Shown here one piece after another: positions 1 to 11,700 of a stretch of 41,312 nucleotides of DNA. Both the position numbers and the translations under genes were made by a program. Every line of letters starts with the position of its first letter. Position 1 is the first letter of the stretch. A model generated the notes under the pieces. The model was not told the origin of the DNA. It ran no database searches and saw only the letters and a program-made list of their open reading frames with translations. Source of the DNA: Schoenoplectus triqueter (Eukaryota; Streptophyta; Magnoliopsida; Poales; Cyperaceae); the NCBI GenBank assembly GCA_964058805.1, contig CAXKVV010001417.1, positions 1 through 41,312 of the forward strand. Reading direction: 5' to 3'.

Positions 1-244
1 CCAGAGAACAAGCAATGATGAATAAATAACAAACTTCCTCTCTTTGTTACATATTGTAAGCCACCTCCCATTCTCCTCCTGAACCACCTAACAACTGTCT
101 AGAATCCCATTTTCAACAGGTGGAAGAAGTTTGGTCCCTTATGTTACAATCTCAGTTTTAATAGTCAAATGTGTTGCTCACAAATAAGGTTATATTAAGT
201 GTAGTTTATCGCGCTCAGCATGTTGGTTAGTATTTAGAGCTTAC

Positions 245-1810
245 CCCATGAACAGTGTACAAGGAATAAAACGCTGAGCATATTGTGCCAAGTAAAGCTA
301 ACCGATATGCCTTGTCAGAGATATGTTTTGGTATTATAGGAAGAATACCAACTAGGCCAACGAGTATGACCTGCCAGATAAACCCTGTCAGCTTAAGAAA
401 CTAAAATAAACATAAAAAATACATATGTATAAGACATATATGAATGAAGGAAAGCATTTTGTTGTCTTACCCATGAATTAACAGAAAAATGAATGGATCT
501 TTGATCAAATGGCCTTGCTGTTGTATCTCTAGATGATTGAGTACTGGATCCTATACAATATTTAAATTGGAGAAATTGAAATGAATAATCATTACAGTAC
601 CAAAGTTAAAGAAACAACAACTGAATGAACAATATATCAAAGAATTAGTTTCTGATGCAATCGCCTAACAAAAAAATAAACTGCATGTTGTTTCTTTCTA
701 GTGATAATTTGGCATTTAGTAAAAGGAACAGCTCTTAAATGGAGATTCTGGTAATTGTTAGCAGAGATATATTATCATTACAAGGACATTGAATACAAAA
801 ATATCACACAAGCCCATGCATTATAAGATGATATGAATACTGGCAAAAACCAAATGAATTACAACAGCATATGAATATTTGGCTGTTTGATCTTTGACAC
901 ATGAGAGACCATATGGGAATTCTCAATCATAGTATGGATACACAGTCTATACAGTACAATGAAATGGCAATGATCAGGTTTATAGGAAGTAACAAAGATG
1001 AGGCCATGAATTGTTGTGGTGACAAGAAAAAAGAATTATTGAACTCAGAATGTATAACCTGTGTCACGAGGCCTGGAAGTGTTGTCAGATGAAGGAGATG
1101 GAGATGGAGTTGGCCTTTTATAAGGTCCTGAAGACTGAGAAGAGGATGCCTCACTTGAGCTAGCCGACAATGGCTCAACCACAAGCTCAGGATCCTATAA
1201 CATGATTGACTTAAATAGTCAAAATCAATGATGAAACCCAATTGAATTTCTGGGTACCTTTTTTGTATTCATTTGTGAAAAGCAATTGAGCTCAGCATCA
1301 GCCTCAATTCTGGTTCCATTGATTTTATTTTTTTTCCTTTTCTTATAACAAACTACAAAGATATCTGTCTTTTTTACATTATTGAAACTGGTAACAACGA
1401 CAAAAGATGAGTACATCTGTAAACAATTCTAACACAAATCCAATTTAAAGTTCAGATACATTAACTGCACCGTCCATATCCATCTGCAGTCTACAAAAGC
1501 TGACAATTCCAAATCAGAAAAGCAAATCTAAACTCTCTTCAACTTAATTCAGTAACAAAATACAGTGATCTCAAAACTGCCAAAGCCAGGGTTCCAGGTT
1601 ACATGAAGAGAGAGAGGAGAAGTCGCTTACGATGTGGCGCTTGTAGAACTTGCGCTTAAAGTGGTCTTTCGCATTCGGTTGGTTTGTCATGTTAGGCGGG
1701 AGGAGAACGTTCTCCCAGTAATCGACCCATCGCGGATCATTATCGTAGTCATACGCCGCCGCTGCGATTCTCTTTATCTTTTGTGGATCGTCGTCGCCGT
1801 TCTCTCCCAT
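245..1810 (-). CDS. TMEM33/Pom33-family ER membrane protein, first four exons (partial)
   Basis: Four exons with GT-AG junctions and matching phases: 1810-1631, 1194-1059, 550-471 and 370-245. The donor after 245 opens an intron that leaves the window, so the C-terminal half is missing. Exon 1 (60 residues) starts MGENGDDDPQKIKR and holds the motif DPRWVDYWENVLLPPNM followed by a basic HFKRKFYKRHI stretch. Exon 2 is Ser/Pro-rich and probably disordered. Exon 3 ends at HFSVNSW. Exon 4 begins a hydrophobic membrane segment (VILVGLVGILPIIPK) followed by DKAYRLALLGT. This arrangement matches plant homologues of the tetra-spanning ER/nuclear-pore-associated TMEM33 family as I remember them. In that family an N-terminal cytosolic tail precedes membrane spans that shape ER tubules. 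The start is the only ATG upstream of the conserved block, and a CT/AG-rich 5' leader lies just upstream (1811-1850). Family assignment is by recall and the function in plants is inferred. Confidence 0.78.
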
Positions 1811-2391
1811 CTCTCTCTCTCTAAGCTCGGAGCCTCAGACCTTGACGATCGGTTTGGTGGTTGTTTCTCGTTTCTCTTCGATTTCGCTGATATTTTATTT
1901 ATTTTCTTTTTCTTTTTTCCTTTTCCTATTTGCGGAAATGCATTTTTTTGGAACGACTAATCCAGGAAAGAAATTAAGAATAGAGAAACAGAAATGGACT
2001 CAGATTTAATGGATCGGGTTATAATTTCTAATCTTACCCATTTAGACAAAATTTTAGATTGGGCCTGAATCTCTGTCCTTGTACAGGCTCATAAAATTGT
2101 TTTATCTACAGAAGGCCCAAAATATGTTTTACATATCACGCAGTTCAAAGATCTAATTGTGATTTCCACGACGTTGCCAATTTGAATTTCTTTTCAGATT
2201 TAGGCTCAACAGCCCAGAACATGTAGTTTGTTGTTTTGTTGCCATATGTAACATTCTACTGATTTTCCCCATGTCTTTGCATGACATAATTTGAAACAGA
2301 ATTCTTTCTCGGGACTTGAAATTGAGCAAAACAATAAAATGATAATGAAAGTCCAAGATAAGATGTAATGCCAAGGCTTGCTGTCCAGTCA
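1811..2391. other. 5' leader and upstream region of the TMEM33-like gene
   Basis: About 40 bp of GA-repeat leader (read on the minus strand) precede the start codon. The rest is AT-rich with no gene I can support. Short open frames here lack family resemblance. Confidence 0.4.
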
Positions 2392-2400
2392 GAGAAATAA

Positions 2401-2862
2401 CAGTTTTTATTATTAATAAGTATTATTAAATTAATATTGTTAAAAATAAGACTGAAAACCGTAAAATTTTAAATATACGAATGGCAGCGCGCCACTGGCA
2501 GTGGCGCGGACGAAACGCGTCACTGACAGTGGCGCGGACGAAACGCGTCACTGACAGTGGCGCGTTTCAAAAAAATAATGAAACGCCGCGCAGCGCCTGC
2601 ATGCGTTTTGTATATATAAGAAGGAAACGCGCCACTGGCAGTGGCGCGTTTCGTAAAAAAAAAAAAACCGGAAACGCGCAGTGGCGCGTTTCGTAAAAAA
2701 AAATAATAAATGAAACGCGCCACTGACAGTGGCGCGTTTCGTAAATTCAAACAGCGCGCCACTGACAGTGACGCGCTGCCATTCGTATATTTAAAATTTT
2801 ACGTTTCTGACTCTTATTTTTAATAATATTAATTTAATAAATCATATTATTACTAAAATCTG
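2401..2862. mobile_element. Mutator-like MITE with GC-rich palindromic core
   Basis: The element is bounded by a perfect 9-bp direct repeat GAGAAATAA (2392-2400 and 2863-2871), the target-site size of Mutator-like elements. Its terminal inverted repeats begin CAGTTTTTA on the left and CAGATTTTAG on the right strand. They extend about 100 bp inward through an AT-rich stretch (2401-2480 against 2780-2862), including the shared words TTAAATTAATATT and AAATATACGAATGGCAGCGC. The middle is the palindromic array listed separately. It has no transposase and would have been mobilised in trans. Superfamily is inferred from the 9-bp duplication and the long inverted repeats. Confidence 0.8.
2481..2790. 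repeat. Array of GC-rich palindromes (CACTGNCAGTG units)
   Basis: Six complete copies of the palindromic core CACTG-(G/A)-CAGTG lie near 2493, 2521, 2549, 2633, 2721 and 2760. One shortened copy (GCGCAGTGGCGC, near 2676) and one diverged unit near 2583-2604 also occur. Most units are extended by GAAACGCGC on the left and GCGCGTTTC on the right, so each unit can form its own hairpin of up to about 29 bp. The two flanking MITE arms can pair as well. GC content and CpG density are strikingly higher than in the surrounding AT-rich DNA. Open frames through the array are by-products of the repeat, not genes. Confidence 0.9.
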
Positions 2863-2871
2863 GAGAAATAA

Positions 2872-4063
2872 TAATGTCAATGGTTTTATTCCTCTCTTTT
2901 GGTTGTTTGGATTTTTGTTGAAATGAGTCAAATATGGGCGGTGGCTTTGGATTTGCTTGTCTGGAATAAGTTGTTGGTTTGGTTTCATTTAAAATCGGCC
3001 TTGCTATTTAGTGTGATGGACAATTTCTGTTAGATTATGAAACCATGCTGTTTTATTTCGTACAAATATGACGGTGAATAACGACTTGTATCTTGGTAGT
3101 TAGCAGGAACTAAAATCAAAGATTTCCAATGCTGGTATTATTATTATTATTTGACTCACTCTCCAAAATGCGACTCAGATCTCAGTTTATTTAATGCATA
3201 GTTTATTTGTACCTACTTGGGGTTTACTAGCATATACATCACTTTATTTAATACAAAGTTATTATCGACACTTCATACCAGCGGCAAGTCTACTATTTTC
3301 TTATTTAAAAAAGGAATCAAATTCACGTAAGTTGAATAAAAAAACATGAATAACAAATAAATTAACATAAATAATATAATGAAAATTTTATATATTACTC
3401 CCTCTTTTCATCTCTGCCTCTTCTAATTGTAAGATTAAAATTTTTTTTATTGATCTATGGGACTTTTTCAAATGTATATATTTCATTTGTTCAAAATAAT
3501 AAAATAACAAAATGATATTTACAGATATCGAATGCATTGAAATTTTCTATTATTAAGGGTTTAAATAGACTATAGAACTGTTTTGTTGATCATTTATAAT
3601 GCATTAAGTATGAAAAAAACAGAAAATAAAAAATAGACTTGTATTACTGAATTTGAATAATAAAACTATAAATTGAATAACAAAGTCAATAAGTTAAATA
3701 ACAATGACAGAAATATGTCAACATAAATGATAAAAATAATAGATCACTTAACGTGAATAATAAAGTCATGAAAATTAAATAATTATTCAAATAAGAAGAA
3801 TGTCAAAATCATTGTTTTCATAACTTGTTACAAAAGACTCATAAATACATAACATATAATTAAGTTAAATAATAAAACATATAACATAAATAATAAACAA
3901 TCTAATATGAAAGAATTAATTAGTTCAAGAAGTTGTTAGATTGATTTCAAAGATATCATGAATTAAACCACAGTGAGAATATTACGAGATTTATTAACCT
4001 TATGTAGTGCTCAAATAGTTAAATAAAAATGAACTTACACAGCGTCACTGCATCAGTTAAGAA
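2872..4063. other. Intergenic AT-rich region without recognised gene
   Basis: AT-rich sequence with short poly-A/T runs and a small TTA/ATT microsatellite near 3137-3150. I see no convincing open frame, RNA gene or bounded mobile element. Confidence 0.5.
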
Positions 4064-4533
4064 CTAGCTATATACCCGCGCGTTGCAGCACTCTTTTATT
4101 TAAACATTAAAACATTATAAAATAAAAAAAATTCACATTTATCTAATATTAAATTATAAATTCACCAAATTATAGAGAAAACCTATAATAAATACTATAT
4201 TTAATTTTGGATGAGATTTTTGCACAATATGAGTTAATGATTCATGATTTTTATGGCAAGAAAAGTAAATTATTCTAACATATATTATCACCATTAATTT
4301 CTTACCAAATATGCACAATGTTTCTAAATTAAAAAAACAATATTATGGAAATAATAGTATTTAAAGGAAAGAAATAGAGAGAAAGAGAGGATCAATGGAT
4401 GCGATCACATACGTTCGATCAGCCAAAAATAAATATTAACCGTCTAATTGAGAGATATAATGGGTATAATAAAAAATTATCATGACAAAAAATAGACCCT
4501 CTAATTCTTAGATGCTTTATATAATAGTATAGA
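4064..4533 (-). mobile_element. Non-autonomous Helitron
   Basis: On the minus strand the element starts TCTATACTATTATATAAAG (at 4533) and ends CAACGCGCGGGTATATAG-CTAG (at 4064). The flanking bases are A before the TC end and T after the CTAG end. TC start, CTAG end, A/T insertion and the GC-rich CAACGCGCGGGT motif a few bases before the 3' end are the hallmarks of plant Helitrons. The interior is AT-rich, 470 bp in all, with no Rep/helicase coding capacity, so it is non-autonomous. Confidence 0.85.
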
Positions 4534-5263
4534 TAAACGCAAAATATTTAATTCATCTAGTAATAAATATAGCGGTAGTGCAGAAAAAAATCGGCAAGTA
4601 GATTTCTATTTCTTAGCTAATTATGATGTACAATTTTGTCGGATTTGGCAATAATTGATGATTAAGATTTATGTAGTATTGTATCTAGACAATTCCTTTC
4701 GGCGCCAGCCGGCAGGGGCTAACACTCAGCACCAGCCAAATGGCCCGGATATTCTCAATCTTTCCACAATCTGCAAATTCAATTCATATTTTAAGGCTAA
4801 GTGAAATTAAAAGTAATCAGAAGCGCATTTAATCCGAGAAAAATATTATTCCAAATTGTACGTCTTGATAATTTCTAAAATAATATTTTGTATGATCATC
4901 ATTATAATATATTTTATATGATGCAAATATTTATTAGACCTTTACAAAAAAATGATGATATTTAATATTTTCTTGTATATCTTTCCATTGTGCATGGTGT
5001 TAATACAACAAAATAAATTAAGGGTAAACTTGTTTTCTTTTTTGGGATAGAAGTGGGGAATACCTTTTTTCTTTTCTTTCTTTTTTTCCTTTTGCCAATT
5101 AAAGCGGCTAAACAAAAGTGATCAAGCTGTGCCAATTCTCTGATATTGGGATTGCCTAATGCCTTTTTGAAAAATCAATCTTAAGCTATTTCTCCACTTA
5201 GAAATCTCTGATGGGAGTGACGATTGATTTCTCTCCCCTTAATCTCTTTTTTTTTTTACTGAT
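4534..5263. other. Intergenic region without recognised gene
   Basis: Mostly AT-rich. A short GC-richer island (4697-4750, around GGCGCCAGCCGGCAGGGG) is the only departure, and I cannot assign it to anything. Confidence 0.4.
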
Positions 5264-5271
5264 AGTCTTTT

Positions 5272-6406
5272 TAGGACTGTAAATGGGACATATTCGGAAC
5301 GGATAACAATGGAATTATATGTTTCTTATTTAACAGATACAAAAACGGTTATAGATATTACACAGATATTGAAATTTAAAATCAAATCCGCTTAAATGAA
5401 TAAGATATGAAGCAAATATTCAACGGAACAGATTTTTGTGATGAATATAAAATAAAAATTAATATATATTACTAATAATTATGCATATATTAAAAAAAAT
5501 TTATCTCTACTTTTTATTAAGCACGTAAGTGTTCTGATCATGTAACGGTCTAAATTTTTTTATTAAATTTCTAGAACTTGACTGCCCAATAACAAATTTG
5601 GTCCCAAGGTAAGGAATAACCAGCTACACTAAAAGATGCCATTAATACAGCCAAAACCACACCTGTAACCGAAGTTAATCCGCCGGGTTTTTTAAATCCA
5701 CCAGCGAGATATACACGAAATACGTATAGAATCTAATATCAGATATCAGATTGAGTTATTCATCAAATAATGTTACTATTTCTATAGTCATTTGTATTGA
5801 AGTTATAATTTTCTTTCAATTTTGATTGTTACACGAAATGCTGCATAATTTAGAAGTACAATTGCATTATTTATTTTTGTTATATTGCCATCAATTATTA
5901 ATTTTAACTTTATTTAAATTTTAAATGTCAGCTTTTCTCTCAACTCTGTATTTATTTTATATTAATTATGTATTTATAATTGAAATTTATATTAATTACT
6001 AAATTATCTTTAATTTTATTTCCTTTCTTTTCACATGAAGATATTTGAATTTTTATATTTTTAAAAGACATCACCGTAGCAACGCACGAGCAAAATACTA
6101 GTATTAACAATAAGTATTTACAATGTATATATTTGTTAATATTTATTATAATAATATTGTACACAAATAAAAATATTGACAAATAATATTATCTTATAAA
6201 TAAAATTTTATAATATATGCTCTTTTTCGGTTACAGATAATAGAGTCTAAAATCAAGTTCGTATTCGTATCTGCATCATTTCTTATGGATATGAATCAGA
6301 TACAAATATAGATAATTAATATTCGAATATGAATGATATATTTTTGGATAATTTTCGGATACGAAGTCGAAAGAAACAAATATTATCCGTTCAATTTACA
6401 CCCCTA
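5272..6406. mobile_element. hAT-like non-autonomous element
   Basis: The left end TAGGACTGTAAATGGGA and the right end (reverse strand) TAGGGGTGTAAATTGAACGG form the hAT-type terminal inverted repeat. They are flanked by AGTCTTTT (5264-5271) and AGTCTTCT (6407-6414), an 8-bp target duplication with one mismatch. Subterminal regions contain repeated GGATA/CGGATA/TTCGTATTCG words typical of hAT MITEs. The interior is AT-rich and non-coding. A Helitron end lies inside it, so this element is the older of the two. Confidence 0.75.
5781..6101 (+). mobile_element. Helitron 3' end (probable short Helitron) inside the hAT-like element
   Basis: The sequence GTAGCAACGCACGAGCAAAATACTAG ends at 6101 and is followed by T, the Helitron 3' signature; it resembles the minus-strand Helitron at 4064. 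The 5' end is uncertain. TCTATAGTCATTTG at 5781 is the best candidate but is preceded by T rather than the expected A. The 3' end is well supported, the left boundary only weakly. Confidence 0.5.
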
Positions 6407-6414
6407 AGTCTTCT

Positions 6415-8049
6415 AGATTTTGCCATTTTGTTCGATTTTTCATTTCTTAGTCCATCTTTTTGTCGCTCTTTTTATTCTAAAATTTATCCATTTGAGGTGT
6501 TGTGTTTTGAGATACTCAAGAAAACTAGTTCTCTTTAAGATTTGAAGTCTTACGGCATGCGTAACAACTTATATGATCCAGTAAAGCCAAAAACAATGAT
6601 ATTCATCATGATCGATTGATAGAAAATGAATAGTGGGCTTCTTTAAAATCTCTCTACATGTATTAGAGACAGTTTAGATTATTTATTTAATTTAGATATT
6701 TTATATTGTTTGATTTTAGATCAAAGAATTCCCTTCTTTATGAACATAATCGTCTGTTTTGAATGAACTTAGTTGTCTACGGAATTTGATGTTTTATAAA
6801 AAAAGAAAAAGAAAAAACAACCCTACTTGAAATGATTGACATCAGCGCGCATATCATATTACAATAAGTGTACTTAATAAGACACTAATGAGAGATTTAA
6901 TAGAGTATAATATAATCTTTTTACTGCATGAATGGATGCGAGCAAGATACTGTCAAAATCATCAAGACGGAAAAATGTTTTGCTGATGTGTGGCCGTCAA
7001 TACTCAATAGCAACTATCAGAAGGCCAGAAGCACACACAAAAATAAAAAGCCAGACTATCAGTATTCACAATAAATTTCGTTAATTTGTGGTTGTTACTA
7101 TGTGGATATTAAATTGAATGCAGACAAAAACCAGCCCATTGGGCTTACGGTACGCTGGACCCCATCCATACAAGGAATCTGGTTTCATGTTCTCCATTCC
7201 AAGAGAAAACGGAGAAATGCTTGCAAATATAACTCAATAAATATTGTTAAACATATCGAAAAACTTTTGCCTGTTTTTTACTTTTTGTTTATAATTTTTT
7301 TAGATTATTTTTTTCTCAACACGAAAATTGCATTATACCCACAACTGACAAACAGTTTACCGTTCATGTATCGATTTTTTTGACATTGTCTATTTAGGTC
7401 GGGTCAAATTGGATTATTATTATTTTTTTTACTAGATCCAATCTATTAAAAATAACATTAAAATATCTTTAACCCAATATCCACGTAGAGAATAAATAAA
7501 AATAAAAAAAAAGAAAGAAAATCAATAAAATAAATAGTGTTTAATTTTTTATAAAAAATATTCGATTAAAAACATAAGTTTATGATATAATAAATTCAAA
7601 ATCTCTAGTTAAATTTTTTGTTAGTTTTTTCTTGTTTGAAAAGAAGTCATCATCATTGTTAAATAAATAAATTCTGAATACAATAATTAAGTATTTATTA
7701 ACTATTTTTATATAATTTAAAGTAATTTAATACTAGTTAAAATATAACTACTCTTAATTGGTATATATAAATTTTAATTAGTTTGAAATAATAAAATAAA
7801 TTCAAAAAATATAATTAAATATTAGGGTTTGGTTGATCCAACCTGTGACGAGTCAAAATATCTTGATTCATGCTCGATCAATTTATTCTTGGATCATTTC
7901 GAACCGGATCATGTCAAAAAATTTCACCCTTAAGACTATGTGTCCAAATTTTCTTTCATAATTTAGATCACGTAAGTTGTTATTAATTTTATATTAACTT
8001 CGAATGATTAAGATATTTTTTTGTGTAATTAGATGAAAGTTAATGAGTA
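6415..8049. other. Intergenic region, largely uninterpreted
   Basis: AT-rich, with no supported gene. A stretch at about 7398-7930 begins TAGGTCGGGTCAAATTGG and ends with repeated GATC/GGATCA words and TTTCACCCTTA. It looks like a decayed hAT-type MITE, but I could not find a matching target duplication, so its boundaries are tentative. Confidence 0.35.
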
Positions 8050-8119
8050 AAAATCATTATCGTTGATTAATAAATTAATGATACAAAATCATTATCGTTG
8101 ATTAATAAATTAATGATAC
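8050..8119. repeat. 35-bp perfect tandem duplication
   Basis: The 35-bp unit at 8050-8084 (starting AAAATCATTATCG, ending TTAATGATAC) is repeated without change at 8085-8119. The unit itself contains the inverted words TCATTA and TAATGA. Confidence 0.85.
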
Positions 8120-8509
8120 TCTTTCAAATCAGTTGAAAATTTGTCAATTATTTAGGAGAAAAAATGTTTCCATTTTTCCAAATGACCGGACAGAGTTTGA
8201 ATGCACACATAATACGTGCAGGAACAAACAATTTGTGACCCCCGCCTTTCAAGAAGCCCGAAAAAAAGAACTATTGACGTCTGAATTTTTTGTCATCGAA
8301 CAAGTATGTGAAAATAGATGATTGCAAAATTGGTGTAAGTTTTTGCTTTGTATTTCAACAAAACATTTGTATAATGCAAAGTTACGCAACGATGCAGCCG
8401 GAGTTCATATTTACTGTTTTATCCTTATTTCAATGCTTTTCAAATATGAACTCCGCAAGTCCACGTGCCAATCATTGATTCGCTCTTTTTAAATCACCTC
8501 CCCACATGG

Positions 8510-8657
8510 GAACCAGATCTGCTGTCGCGCGGCATCGTGCGGCGCAGAACGTGGTCCGTTCGATCACTTCAAGATTCGTGCTAACTCGAATCTCGAAGTG
8601 ATCGAACGGACCACGTGCTTCGCCGCACCGTGCCGCGCGACAGTGGATCCGGGTCCA
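8510..8657. mobile_element. Foldback MITE, copy 1
   Basis: A 148-bp element made almost entirely of two inverted arms. The left arm runs GAACCAGATCTGCTGTCGCG to the motif GTGGTCCGTTCGATCAC; the right arm is its complement, with a loop near 8575-8595. It is flanked by a perfect 9-bp direct repeat CCCACATGG (8501-8509 and 8658-8666), which points to a Mutator-like origin. A second copy lies at 23374-23505. This copy ends only 110 bp upstream of the ICME start codon, in the proximal promoter or 5' leader. Confidence 0.82.
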
Positions 8658-8767
8658 CCCACATGGCCTCATTTTTAGCTTTTCGTTTCTCGCCTTCTCT
8701 CCCACCTTCTTTCTTCCCTCCACAAACAAAGAGCTCTCTCTCTCTCTAATCCCCGGCTAAACCAGGG

Positions 8768-11700
8768 ATGGGAAGTGAGGCAGAATACAATACATTCGAC
8801 GTATATCTAGAGGGGGCGTATCTCCATCGGAGCCCCTCCGGTAGTCGCCGGCGGAAAGTCTCCGGCGACGTGGCGGAATCCGACGGAGGAGGAGGTGGAG
8901 GTGTAGATGGAAAAGCTCCCTCTTTCAGACGAGACATGGAGCACGCAGCAGCTGAGACTTATCTAATCACTCGATTGACATTTACGCTTCTACAATATCT
9001 CGGGTAATTTAATTTGAATTGATGCCAATTTTGTTCTTTCTTTTTACACTGATCACCTTCGCATTTTATAATTTGCAATGTGGTGTAAGAGTTTTAGACG
9101 CAGAGGAGCTTAATTAATGCATAGCTTCATCATTCATTTAAGCCTGATAACAATAAAGCACGAGCATATCAATTTTTAGACCGATCGTAAAAGTAAAGGA
9201 AGTTACGAATGCGCGAAATTTAGATTCAATTTTTTTTAACTGAGTTCAAATTTAATTTTTTTTGTGCGAGCTAATTTTGGAGAGGTTATCGTTTCTTCTG
9301 GACGCACGATACGCACTACGTATCGTACAGCTGTTTTAAACTGGGATTGAGTTGTATGCATCATGCATCATGCCATGATGGAGATAGACTAAAGAGCACG
9401 GGAATTTTGTAATTCGGAAGTCATCTGGGACGAAATTGCAATCGGACTTTACTTTCACGTAAAGAATTCCTTAAATTTCTCTTTTATTTCATTATTTTTT
9501 CTTCTATTTTCTGGAGCTGACGTGGAAAATTTTCTTGGTGATCCTGTTTCGCACTTTTCTTACCTGTTCTTCGGTTCCTTTGGTGGTCCCTTGATTCCAT
9601 TCGCTTGTGAGTTGTGAGTTGTCAGCTCTCTGCCGCGTTGCAGCGCAGCAAATCGGACCTTCCATTTATTCAACGGTTGCGATTGAATTTCTCCAGCCTT
9701 TTCTCATTTTCTCTGTGCGTCACAACGTCGGTCGTGACTTGATTCCATCCCATCTTTATGGCCGGCAAAAAGCCTCGGGCTCGCTCGTGACTCGTTCGGG
9801 ATTAGTTCATTATTGACTCGCTCGTTAATGGACCGACTCGTTAACAAACCGGTTCGTTAAATTCGTTAAATTAATGAGCCGAATTTAAGTTTAGACCGAT
9901 TCGATTTATTAGGCTTGTTAAACTACTAATATTTATTATTTATATATTATTAGAGTTAGGCTACGGTGCTACGCGTAACACGGATGCCCTGTGTGTTATG
10001 GACTGTTTCTCCGTCTTCTTCAAAGTTCAAATGGCCGATCCAACTAGTCAACATATTTTTCATATGAAAATCTAGTTTGGGACAAAATTTTGATTTTTAT
10101 TATTTTTTAAAATAGTTAAAAATTACTTGATTTAATTATTATGAGTCATTCAAAAGGAGTGATTTTCTACCTATCTTAAAAAATAGTAAAAAAATCCTAA
10201 AAAATATATAATTTGATTTTCAATTAGATTTTTATATGAAAAATATTTTGACCGGTCGGATCAATCATTTGAATTTTGAATACGGAGAAACGGTTCGTAG
10301 CACATGGGACATCCATGCTACGCATAGCACCGTAGCATAACTCATATTATTATTATGGACTTTTAGTATAGTAAATAGTTTATATTATGATATGTAATTA
10401 AATTATTATATTAAATTATGTGAAGTATTTTATCATTAGTTATTTTAATAAATTTTATATAAATCTTAATATAAAATATTATTAACTATTAAATTAGCGT
10501 TAATGAGTCTTAACGAGCCAATTCGATTAGCTCGTTAACTTAACGAACTGATCTCAAACCAAAAAATTTGGCTCGGAATTAATTAGTGAGTGAACTCGGC
10601 TCGGCTCGTTAAACTAATAAATCGAGCAGAGTTTAACCCAGATCGATTCAGCTCGATTACAGCTCTACCCATCTTTAACTTTTTTTTTTTGTATTTTTCC
10701 CATTCTATTTCCCACTTGTTATCAAGTAAATAACAAAGCGACAAACAGAGGAGTTTTCTCAAGTAAATATTCAACTCACCGGTGAATAATGTTCGTGACA
10801 AATCTAATGTGAATATAATTTAAAAATAATTAACTCTAGTATCAGCATTGAATTTTATTCTAATTTGATTTTTTTTCCTCTTTTAATTTGAATAGGAGAA
10901 AAATGTGGATGTACAATTCATTGAAGTACCTCTTATCACATTAAGTCAAAGATATTGAGCAACAAACTAATAAATTGATAGATTCATTTTTCTATTTTAA
11001 TAAATTTGATATGAGGGATTAATTGTACAACTTCAAACGAAGTCCAATAGTTTATGATTTCAATTGGTTTCTATTAAAAGAGAAGGTGTAATTTTAAACA
11101 GGAGAATTTGATTATTTGAGAGATTTCATGTTAATTTTAAAAAAACACATTATAATCTGGTAAGATTGAACCATCATTATTCAACAGAACTAACATTGAT
11201 TAATCTGATTATATTTGTCAAAGCTTTTGGTCCCCCGATTGATATTGCGAAGTTACATTGGAGAATAGATCCTTTATTTCAAAATATATAGCCCGTATAC
11301 TCTTCATTTAGAATGTGTTAAATTTCACACACAAGTAAGACCACTAGAAAATAGTTAAATGAAATAAGCACCACATTAATAAAAGGTGAGTGTATAGCAC
11401 TCCACGTGGCAAAGACAACATATCCTGCTAGAAAAGTAAAGGAAGATAAATATGTGCCATTAATTTAATTGAGGATTTAGATCAGTTGCACTGCATTGTG
11501 CAGCGTAGCAGAAATACAAATCCACTGAGAAATATATTTTCTATGTTTTGGTCTTCTGTGCTTGATTGTTTGTAGCGTACCGTGTTACTACAATTTTAAC
11601 CACGGAGCGGAGCAAATGAAAAGTACTTGTGGGTGAAATAGGAAACTATGTTTTATTTTTCTTTTTTTTTTTGCTTTTACCTTCTAGCAATGCAACAAGT

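Noticed and set aside
1..244. Further exon of the TMEM33-like gene
   Set aside because: After the donor at 245 no reading frame resembling the next conserved block is present; the intron continues past the window edge.
901..1416. Overlapping open frames on both strands
   Set aside because: They fall in introns or antisense to the Ser/Pro-rich exon of the TMEM33-like gene, whose splice structure explains the region.
2481..2762. Open frames on both strands through the GC-rich palindromes
   Set aside because: The translations simply repeat short Arg/Ala/Thr words forced by the palindromic DNA; no start context or family resemblance.
2481..2790. Possible CRISPR-like array
   Set aside because: Palindromes are unevenly spaced, the spacers are low-complexity, and the array lies inside a plant transposon with its own inverted ends.
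7398..7930. Bounded hAT element with TAGG/CCTTA ends
   Set aside because: Termini are only loosely inverted and no 8-bp target duplication is visible; kept only as a tentative note.
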